Positions 5,985 to 11,075 of a stretch of DNA of 11,075 nucleotides are shown one piece after another. Position numbers and translations under genes: made by a program. The stretch lies in assembly GCA_946413945.1 (NCBI GenBank), contig CAMKMR010000035.1, positions 1-11,075 of the forward strand. Direction: 5' to 3'. The stretch's first letter is position 1, and each line of letters opens with the position of its first letter. The notes under the pieces were generated by a model that was given only the letters and a program-made list of their open reading frames with translations, did not search any database and was not told where the DNA came from. The DNA is from an uncultured Lachnospiraceae bacterium. Its GTDB lineage: Bacteria; Bacillota; Clostridia; Lachnospirales; Lachnospiraceae.

Positions 5985-7301
5985 ATGATTAAAGTCAGAG
6001 AAGAAGAATTTGATGTGGTTGTTGTTGGAACTGGAGCTGCAGGACTTTTTGCGGCGCTTTCCATGCCAGATGACCTGAAAGTTCTTATGATAACCAAGGA
6101 TGAGATCCTTAACAGCGACTCATACCTTGCTCAGGGCGGGATATGTGTTCTTAAAGACCCGGAAGATTTTGATGCATTTTATGAAGATACAATGAAAGCC
6201 GGTCATTATGAAAACAGAGAAGAATCTGTAAAGATAATGATCGAAAATTCTCCAAGAGTCATTGACAGGCTTGTAGGTTATGGTGTCGATTTTGAGAGAA
6301 ACAGCGACGGGACATTTGACTATACAAGGGAAGGCGGGCATTCTACTTTCAGGATCCTTCATCATGAAGATGTTACTGGAAAAGAGATCACAACTAAACT
6401 TTTTGAAGCAGTAAAAAAGGCAGATAATATCTGCTTCAGCGAACATACTACAATGATGGATCTTATCACTGAAGGTGAAACATGCCATGGTATTGTTGCT
6501 AAGAAAGATGACGAATTTGTCCTTATCTATGCAAAGGAAGTGATCCTTGCTACAGGTGGTATTGGTGGACTCTTTAAGTATTCTACTAACTGGGGACATA
6601 TTACCGGTGACAGTTTTGCGCTTGCTTTAAAGCATGATATCGAATTGGAGAATCTTAATTATATACAGATACATCCAACAATTTTCTATGAAGATGTACC
6701 TGGAAGGAAATTCCTTATTTCTGAATCAGTAAGAGGCGAAGGGGCTATCCTTATTAATAAGGATGGAGAAAGATTTACAGATGAACTAGAGCCTCGTGAT
6801 GTTGTAACTGCAGCAGAGAAAGAGCAGATGAAGAAAGACAAGCTTCCTTATGTAAGACTTTCATTTGAAAATATCCCTAAGGAAGAAATATTAGGACATT
6901 TCCCTAATATATATCAGCATTGCCTTGAAGCCGGATATGATATTACAAAGGAAGCGATTCCTGTAACACCGGCGCAGCATTATCTGATGGGCGGTATCCA
7001 TACAGATACTTACGGCAGAACTTCTATGAAAAACCTTTATGCTGTGGGAGAGACTGCATGTAACGGGGTTCATGGAGCAAACCGTCTGGCAAGTAATTCA
7101 CTTCTCGAGAGCCTTATATTTGGTGAAAGAGCAGGATATGTGATCAATGAAGAAATAAGAAGCATTTCTTTAGATAAACCTGCTGTAGATCTTGAAGGGC
7201 TTATGGATGAAAAGAAGTGGGCTGAGAATAATAAGAAAATGATCATGAACGAGATTAAGAGAAGGGATAAGAAATTCTATGATAAATGGTGTAACATTTA
7301 A
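5985..7301 (+). CDS. nadB: L-aspartate oxidase
   Basis: FAD enzyme that oxidises L-aspartate to iminoaspartate, the first step of de novo NAD synthesis. The 438 residues show the FAD-binding GTGAAG (15-20), AQGGI (49-53), HHEDVTGKEI (126-135), ATGGIGG (189-195), IHPT (229-232), SESVRGEGA (246-254), RFTDE (263-267), Arg271, HYLMGGI (332-338) and GANRLASNSLLES (364-376). Together these identify NadB and keep the His and Arg residues of the fumarate-reductase-like active site. It is about 100 residues shorter than the E. coli and B. subtilis enzymes because the C-terminal helical domain is reduced to one charged helix; the stop is followed directly by nadC, so this looks natural rather than broken. 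The ATG at 5985 is the first possible start after an in-frame TAA at 5949; the ribosome-binding site is weak. The 3' end overlaps nadC by 23 nt. Confidence 0.96.
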   Translation: MIKVREEEFDVVVVGTGAAGLFAALSMPDDLKVLMITKDEILNSDSYLAQGGICVLKDPEDFDAFYEDTMKAGHYENREESVKIMIENSPRVIDRLVGYGVDFERNSDGTFDYTREGGHSTFRILHHEDVTGKEITTKLFEAVKKADNICFSEHTTMMDLITEGETCHGIVAKKDDEFVLIYAKEVILATGGIGGLFKYSTNWGHITGDSFALALKHDIELENLNYIQIHPTIFYEDVPGRKFLISESVRGEGAILINKDGERFTDELEPRDVVTAAEKEQMKKDKLPYVRLSFENIPKEEILGHFPNIYQHCLEAGYDITKEAIPVTPAQHYLMGGIHTDTYGRTSMKNLYAVGETACNGVHGANRLASNSLLESLIFGERAGYVINEEIRSISLDKPAVDLEGLMDEKKWAENNKKMIMNEIKRRDKKFYDKWCNI

Positions 7302-8139
7302 GATAAATATTGATGAATATCTTCTTATTGCATTAAAAGAAGATATAACAAGCGAAGATGTTTCGACAGATGCTATTATGCCGGAAGATGCAGCGGGAAA
7401 AGCTGATCTTATCTGTAAGCAGGATGGAATAATCTGCGGACTTAAGGTATTTGAGAGGGTTTTTTATCTTTTAGATGAAAACTCAAGATTTGAGACAACT
7501 GTAAAAGATGGAGATTTTGTAAAGAAGGGACAGCTTATCGGTGTTATCTATGGTGACATCAAGGCACTTCTTTCAGGAGAGAGAACAGCACTCAACTATC
7601 TTCAGAGAATGAGTGGGATCGCTACTTATACAAATAAGTATGTTGAAGTGCTTAAAGGTTCAAAGACAAAGCTTTTAGATACAAGAAAGACTACTCCTGG
7701 TATGAGAGCTTTTGAAAAGTATGCTGTAAAGTGCGGTGGAGGCACAAATCATAGATATAATCTTTCGGATGGCGTACTTCTTAAGGATAATCATATTTCT
7801 TCAGCAGGTGGAGTAAAGAAAGCTATTGAAATGGCAAGAGACTACGCGCCATTTGTAAGAAAGATTGAAGTAGAAGTTGAAACTTTAGAGCAGCTTAAGG
7901 AAGCAATTGAAGCGAAAGCAGATATCATCATGCTGGATAATATGAATCTTGAAACTATGAAGACAGCTGTAGAGATGATAGACGGCAGGGCTGAGATTGA
8001 GGTTTCTGGAAATGTTACTGAGGACCGTCTTCGTGACATTGCTTCTATTGGAGTTGACTATGTATCTTCAGGAGCTATAACTTATTCAGCACCTATTATG
8101 GATCTCAGTTTAAAAAATATGGTAAAAATTGCAGATTAG
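7279..8139 (+). CDS. nadC: Nicotinate-nucleotide pyrophosphorylase (quinolinate phosphoribosyltransferase)
   Basis: Converts quinolinate and PRPP to nicotinate mononucleotide, CO2 and pyrophosphate, so it consumes the product of the prs gene in this window. The 286 residues are standard length. Motifs in order are EDITSEDVSTDA (21-32), ERTALNYLQRMSGIAT (101-116), LDTRKTTPG (133-141), KCGGGTNHR (151-159), LLKDNH (167-172), IEVEVE (196-201), IMLDNM (217-222) and IEVSGNV (240-246), with the SSGAITYSAP end of the barrel at 263-272. The chosen ATG overlaps the last 23 nt of nadB, with AGAAGGGA about 12 nt upstream; no better in-frame start follows. The overlap implies coupled translation with nadB. 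No nadA accompanies the pair. Confidence 0.97.
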   Translation: MINGVTFKINIDEYLLIALKEDITSEDVSTDAIMPEDAAGKADLICKQDGIICGLKVFERVFYLLDENSRFETTVKDGDFVKKGQLIGVIYGDIKALLSGERTALNYLQRMSGIATYTNKYVEVLKGSKTKLLDTRKTTPGMRAFEKYAVKCGGGTNHRYNLSDGVLLKDNHISSAGGVKKAIEMARDYAPFVRKIEVEVETLEQLKEAIEAKADIIMLDNMNLETMKTAVEMIDGRAEIEVSGNVTEDRLRDIASIGVDYVSSGAITYSAPIMDLSLKNMVKIAD

Positions 8140-8151
8140 GAAAAATATTTC

Positions 8152-8179
8152 TTGACATTCACTTAATACAGAATAAAAT
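8152..8179 (+). promoter_or_regulatory. ilvE promoter
   Basis: TTGACA (8152-8157) is perfect, followed after 16 nt by TAAAAT (8174-8179, 5 of 6). The start would be near 8186, with a leader under 30 nt, too short for a T-box or attenuator. It lies just after nadC, with no terminator between, so read-through from nadBC is also possible. Confidence 0.78.
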
Positions 8180-8213
8180 GTAATTTATTATATTAAGAAT
8201 GGAGATGCAAAAT

Positions 8214-9236
8214 ATGGAAAAGAAGGATATCGACTGGGGCTCTCTTGGTTTCGGATATATGGAAACTGATTCGAGCTATGTATCATGGTTTAAAGATGGT
8301 AAATGGGATGATGGTGCACTTACATCAGAGCATACTGTGACAATTAGTGAATGTGCTGGAGTTCTTCAGTATTCACAGTCTATCTTTGAAGGACTTAAGG
8401 CTTATACAACAAAGGACGGACATATCGTCTGCTTTAGACCTGACCTTAATGCCCAGAGAATGGCTGATTCAGCAGCTCGTCTTGAAATGCCAGTTTTCCC
8501 TGTTGATAAATTTGTCGAGGCCGTAGATGAAGTAGTTAAGGCCAATGCAGCATGGGTTCCTCCATTCGGTTCAGGTGCTACACTTTATATAAGACCTTAT
8601 ATGTTCGGTGCAAATTCAGTTATCGGTGTTAAACCGGCTGATGATTATATGTTCAGAATTCTTGTTACTCCCGTTGGCCCTTATTTTAAGGGTGGTTCAA
8701 AGCCAATCGTTATCAGAGTAAGTGATTTCGACAGAGCTGCTCCAAGAGGAACAGGAAATATCAAGGCAGGACTTAACTATGCTATGAGTCTTCATGCCAT
8801 AGTTGATGCTCATAAGAATGGTTTTGCAGAAAATATGTATCTTGATCCTGCAACAAGAACAAAGGTTGAAGAGACTGGTGGAGCAAACTTTATCTTTATT
8901 AAAGGTAATACTCTTATTACTCCAAAGTCAGATTCAATCCTTCCTTCTATCACACGTCGTTCACTTGAAGTAGTTGCAAAAGACTACCTTGGAATGGAAG
9001 TAGAAGAAAGAGAAGTATTATTTGATGAAGTTGAGACTTTCGATGAATGTGGTCTCTGCGGAACAGCAGCAGTTATCTCACCAGTTGGAAAGATCAATGA
9101 TCATGGCAGAGAAATCTGTTTCCCAAGTGGAATGGAAGAGATGGGACCTGTTCTTACAAAGCTTCGTAATACACTTACAGGAATTCAGATGGGCGAGATT
9201 GAAGGACCAGAAGGTTGGGTTCACACAATTCTTTAA
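8214..9236 (+). CDS. ilvE: Branched-chain amino acid aminotransferase (group II)
   Basis: PLP enzyme of fold type IV that interconverts leucine, isoleucine and valine with their 2-oxo acids, using glutamate/2-oxoglutarate. The 340 residues match the group II (mitochondrial BCAT-like) form: IDWGSLGF near the N-terminus, FEGLKAY (58-64), FRPDLNAQRM (74-83), LYIRP (124-128), PVGPYFKGG (153-161), DRAAPRGTGNIKAGLNYA (173-190) with the PLP lysine at K184, and later VEETGGANFIF and GLCGTAAVISP, typical of the phosphate-binding and substrate loops. The start is the ATG at 8214 because GGAG at 8201-8204 sits 9 nt before it. In-frame ATGs at 8199 and 8205 overlap that site, and family members begin with MEKK-like residues. 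It has its own promoter and a terminator, so it is a single-gene unit. Confidence 0.96.
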   Translation: MEKKDIDWGSLGFGYMETDSSYVSWFKDGKWDDGALTSEHTVTISECAGVLQYSQSIFEGLKAYTTKDGHIVCFRPDLNAQRMADSAARLEMPVFPVDKFVEAVDEVVKANAAWVPPFGSGATLYIRPYMFGANSVIGVKPADDYMFRILVTPVGPYFKGGSKPIVIRVSDFDRAAPRGTGNIKAGLNYAMSLHAIVDAHKNGFAENMYLDPATRTKVEETGGANFIFIKGNTLITPKSDSILPSITRRSLEVVAKDYLGMEVEEREVLFDEVETFDECGLCGTAAVISPVGKINDHGREICFPSGMEEMGPVLTKLRNTLTGIQMGEIEGPEGWVHTIL

Positions 9237-9317
9237 TCTGTATTATAGTGAAAGAATTCGTCACTATTTGTGATGGAAGCTAACTTAAAGCGGATATTAA
9301 ATTGTGATAAAAATAGT

Positions 9318-9349
9318 AAAAGGGGACAGCATTTTTGCTGGCCCCTTTT
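9318..9349 (+). terminator. Terminator after ilvE
   Basis: AAAAGGGG (9318-9325) pairs with CCCCTTTT (9342-9349), and CAGC (9327-9330) with GCTG (9337-9340), around a 6-nt loop with one A.G mismatch. The U tract is only the four T of the outer stem. A weaker 7-bp hairpin ATAGTGA/TCACTAT lies earlier at 9245-9267. Confidence 0.75.
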
Positions 9350-9410
9350 GCAGTTATAAGGGCATCCCTTTTACAGGCTCGAATGATATCCCTTTTGCAG
9401 GTTATAAGGG
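9343..9410 (+). repeat. Three-copy 23/24-nt repeat with internal dyads
   Basis: CCCTTTTGCAG (9343), CCCTTTTACAGG (9366) and CCCTTTTGCAGG (9390) start 23 and 24 nt apart. Copies 1 and 3 continue into TTATAAGGG, which makes CCCTT...AAGGG dyads of about 20 nt. Copy 1 shares its left arm with the ilvE terminator, so several mutually exclusive hairpins are possible. Confidence 0.75.
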
Positions 9411-9415
9411 GATTG

Positions 9416-9444
9416 TTGACTTTTATTATAAATCCTTTTATTAT
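9416..9444 (+). promoter_or_regulatory. Promoter of the lipoprotein gene
   Basis: TTGACT (9416-9421) and TATTAT (9439-9444), each 5 of 6, are spaced by 17 nt. An exact 12-nt repeat TTTTATTATAAA occurs at 9421-9432 and 9436-9447, so the -10 region is duplicated. Start is predicted near 9451, giving a leader of about 38 nt. Confidence 0.65.
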
Positions 9445-9488
9445 AAAGGTGTTTGTTAGGCTTTTTAGACATAAGAAAAGAGAAAAAA

Positions 9489-9977
9489 ATGAAGCAAAAA
9501 AGATTTTTGATTATTCTGCTTGGAGCAATAATGCTTCTTTCTTTAACCGCATGTTCTGAGAAAAAATATAGCGATTTAGGTGGAATGACGATCACTCTGC
9601 CAAATGACATGAGAAAAATCCGTAATAAAGATGCAACATGGGCTATGACAAATGGCTATATTACAGCGGTAGGTATTAGAACTGACAGTGATGATCTGGA
9701 AAAAACGGGACTTGAAGTCAATTCTTTAGCAGATTATGTGGCTGCTTATATAAAAGGTAATGATATACCGGAAGATATAACAGTTAATACAGAGGACGAT
9801 TATATTTATTTTTCATATAATAAGAAATCAGCTAATCTGACTTATGTTAACTTTTTTTATGACAATGGGGATTATTATTGGCTGGTATCATTTGCATGCC
9901 CAAAAGGAAAAACTTTTGATCTTTACAGAAAAGAAATATTTAAATGGGCAGGGACTGTAAAATTTTCAGAGAATTAA
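9489..9977 (+). CDS. Small putative lipoprotein of unknown function
   Basis: I do not recognise a named family. The 162-residue product starts with a clear lipoprotein signal: positive residues MKQKR, a hydrophobic stretch (about 6-19) and a lipobox LTAC (19-22) with C22 as the lipidated residue, so the mature protein should be anchored on the outer face of the membrane. The rest is soluble, acidic and rich in Tyr and Asp, with alternating short strands (GGMTITLP, YITAVGIRT, DYIYFSYNKK, YYWLVSFACPKG) and a C-terminal helix with FKWAGTVKF. That pattern recalls the Mog1/PsbP/DcrB-like fold, which is only an impression. The start is the ATG at 9489, since it gives a proper signal peptide; an in-frame TTG at 9453 would precede it by 12 residues and falls at the predicted transcription start. 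The ribosome-binding site is weak. The gene has its own promoter and lies between two repeat arrays. Confidence 0.82.
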   Translation: MKQKRFLIILLGAIMLLSLTACSEKKYSDLGGMTITLPNDMRKIRNKDATWAMTNGYITAVGIRTDSDDLEKTGLEVNSLADYVAAYIKGNDIPEDITVNTEDDYIYFSYNKKSANLTYVNFFYDNGDYYWLVSFACPKGKTFDLYRKEIFKWAGTVKFSEN

Positions 9978-9990
9978 TTTATTAAGTCTG

Positions 9991-10072
9991 TTAGAGAGTT
10001 AGGCTTTTTAAGAGAACTGGCTTTTTTAGAAAGCTAAGTTTGTTAGAAAATTAAGATCTTTAGAAAATAATT
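9991..10072 (+). repeat. Five-copy degenerate 17-nt tandem repeat before the exporter genes
   Basis: Units resembling TTAGAAARYTAAG begin at 9991, 10008, 10026, 10043 and 10060, giving steps of 17, 18, 17 and 17 nt. Copies are TTAGAGAGTTAGG, TTAAGAGAACTGG, TTAGAAAGCTAAG, TTAGAAAATTAAG and TTAGAAAATAATT. GGCTTTTT also recurs at a 17-nt step (10002 and 10019). The array fills most of the gap between the lipoprotein stop and the permease gene, where I find neither a strong terminator nor a convincing promoter. Confidence 0.75.
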
Positions 10073-10095
10073 ACAGGCTTGTTAAGGTTTAAAAG

Positions 10096-10866
10096 ATGAA
10101 TAGAAATACATTTTTGCAGAATAGATTTATTCTTTCAGAGCTTGTTAAAAAAGGAATTAAATTAAAGTATAGAAGATCATATTTAGGTATAATCTGGTCA
10201 CTTTTAGAACCACTTCTTACAATGATGATCCTTACAGTTGTATTTGGGACACTGATGGGAGTAAAGGACAAGGCATTTCCGGTTTATATACTTGCCGGAA
10301 GGCTTCTTTATACCTGCTTTTCCCAGTCTACAACAGCAGCTCTTAAATCAATAAGACAAAATGCATCAATGATAAAGAAGATATATGTTCCAAAACTTCT
10401 TTATCCAATTTCAGGAATTTTATTTAATTATATTATTTTTTTAATCTCGCTGATAGTGCTCGCAGCAGTGGAAGTGGTTTTGGGAGTTTATCCAACAGTA
10501 TATCTTTTACTTAGTGTGATCCCTCTTTTATGCTTACTGATGCTTTCAACTGGGGTAGGACTTATACTTTCAACTGTCGGTGTGTTTTTTAGAGATATGG
10601 AATATCTTTGGAATGTTGTGCTTATGATGATAATGTATACATCGGCGATATTCTATATGCCTTCAAAGTTGCTTGGAAGCAACTGGGGATTTGTGTTAAA
10701 GGTCAATCCTCTTTATTGTATTATAATGAATTTCAGAGACTGCATATTTGGCAGAATGATGAATATCAATTATCTTATTTATTCAGGGCTTTTCGGTATC
10801 ATTTCTATATTGATAGGCCTTATGATGTTTAAAAAGAATGAAGATAAATTTATCCTTAATATATAG
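10096..10866 (+). CDS. ABC-2 type polysaccharide export permease (Wzm/TagG family)
   Basis: Membrane component of an ABC exporter for a lipid-linked surface polysaccharide or teichoic-acid-like polymer. The 256 residues have about six membrane segments (roughly 33-53, 62-80, 104-129, 137-160, 170-190 and 226-245). The family signatures are KYRRSYLGIIWSLLEPLL (24-41), a cytoplasmic loop with RQNASMIKKIYVPK (87-100), FRDMEYLWN (165-173) and the C-terminal NPLYCIIMNFRD (204-215). The length is normal for Wzm/TagG. The ATG at 10096 follows TAAGG at 8 nt. The ATPase gene begins 12 nt after its stop. Substrate cannot be told from the permease; it depends on glycosyltransferase genes that should lie beyond the window. 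Confidence 0.93.
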   Translation: MNRNTFLQNRFILSELVKKGIKLKYRRSYLGIIWSLLEPLLTMMILTVVFGTLMGVKDKAFPVYILAGRLLYTCFSQSTTAALKSIRQNASMIKKIYVPKLLYPISGILFNYIIFLISLIVLAAVEVVLGVYPTVYLLLSVIPLLCLLMLSTGVGLILSTVGVFFRDMEYLWNVVLMMIMYTSAIFYMPSKLLGSNWGFVLKVNPLYCIIMNFRDCIFGRMMNINYLIYSGLFGIISILIGLMMFKKNEDKFILNI

Positions 10867-10878
10867 GAATGTAGATAT

Positions 10879-11075
10879 ATGAGCGATATAGCATTAAAAG
10901 TAAGCGATGTCAGTATGAGATTTAATCTCAGCAAAGAAAAAGTTGATTCGCTTAAAGAATATATGATCAAGCTATTGAAGGGGCAACTCCAGTATGATGA
11001 ATTCTGGGCCCTTCAGAATATTGATTTTGAGCTTGAAAAAGGGGACAGACTTGGGATACTTGGTTTCAATGGAGC
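10879..11075 (+). CDS. Polysaccharide ABC exporter ATP-binding protein (Wzt/TagH family), 5' part only
   Basis: Nucleotide-binding partner of the preceding permease. Only 65 full codons fit in the window. They show the typical opening of this family: a VSMRFNLSKEKVDSLKEY segment (residues 11-28), a helical insert with LLKGQ, then EFWALQNIDFELEKGDRLGILGFNG (41-65), which is the first strands and the beginning of the Walker A loop, cut at the edge. The ATG at 10879 has AGGA 10 nt upstream; an ATG at 10869 is followed at once by a stop codon. The frame is open to the end of the window. Together with the permease it likely heads an envelope-polysaccharide gene cluster. Confidence 0.92.
   Translation, partial: MSDIALKVSDVSMRFNLSKEKVDSLKEYMIKLLKGQLQYDEFWALQNIDFELEKGDRLGILGFNG

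Noticed and set aside
6120..6599. 159-residue open frame antisense to nadB
   Set aside because: It lies wholly inside nadB, which has full-length family motifs; the antisense product is Cys/Phe-rich without domain features and has no ribosome-binding site of note.
8140..8213. T-box or attenuator leader for ilvE
   Set aside because: The leader from the predicted start is under 30 nt, and there is no T-box core or terminator before the gene.
9022..9273. 83-residue open frame overlapping the end of ilvE
   Set aside because: It is a shifted frame of the conserved ilvE C-terminus; continuing 37 nt past the stop is not evidence for a gene.
9335..9610. Open frames on both strands over the lipoprotein promoter region
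   Set aside because: They cross the ilvE terminator, repeats and signal peptide region; their residues are translations of repeats.
9455..10010. Mobile element carrying the lipoprotein gene
   Set aside because: No transposase or inverted ends; a 13-nt A+T-rich direct repeat alone is too weak.
9991..10072. CRISPR array
   Set aside because: Units of about 13 nt at a 17-nt step are far too short for repeat-spacer structure, copies are degenerate, and no cas gene is present.

Overview
The window is an ordinary-looking piece of a low-G+C Firmicutes chromosome, most likely from the Lachnospiraceae or a close clostridial relative. This rests on the A+T-rich sequence, the TTGACA/TATAAT promoters, a long PRPP synthetase form that I recall from that group, the dnaD-dnaI pair, and a group II branched-chain aminotransferase. 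I see no rRNA, tRNA, CRISPR array, insertion sequence or prophage gene.

Layout. A LysR-type regulator truncated by the window edge (1-428, +) faces a minus-strand group across a perfect 16-bp bidirectional terminator. The minus-strand group, read from right to left, is murC (4310-5707) with its own terminator, then an apparent operon dnaD-like > dnaI/dnaC-like > prs (4009 down to 603). At 5708-5984 transcription diverges. To the right are nadB-nadC (overlapping by 23 nt), ilvE with its own promoter, a small uncharacterised lipoprotein, and the first two genes of a polysaccharide ABC exporter (Wzm/TagG permease and the start of the Wzt/TagH ATPase, cut by the window end).

How the genes fit. 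DnaD and DnaI are primosome components that bring the replicative helicase to DNA. They sit in one operon with PRPP synthetase, which supplies the precursor for nucleotides and also for the NadC reaction encoded nearby. NadB and NadC are the first and last steps of quinolinate-dependent de novo NAD synthesis; NadA, the middle step, is not in the window. MurC (cell wall), IlvE (branched-chain amino acids) and the exporter are housekeeping or envelope functions without an obvious link.

The most interesting signal is in the 300-bp gap between murC and dnaD. It holds one perfect DnaA box and four one-mismatch boxes, plus two weaker ones, all in the same orientation, clustered just upstream of a good promoter for the dnaD-dnaI-prs operon. 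This suggests that DnaA controls helicase-loader and PRPP supply there, or that this is a DnaA-titration or origin-like element. A second theme is three unrelated short tandem repeats in intergenic DNA (39-nt, 23/24-nt and 17-nt periods), two of them flanking the lipoprotein gene.
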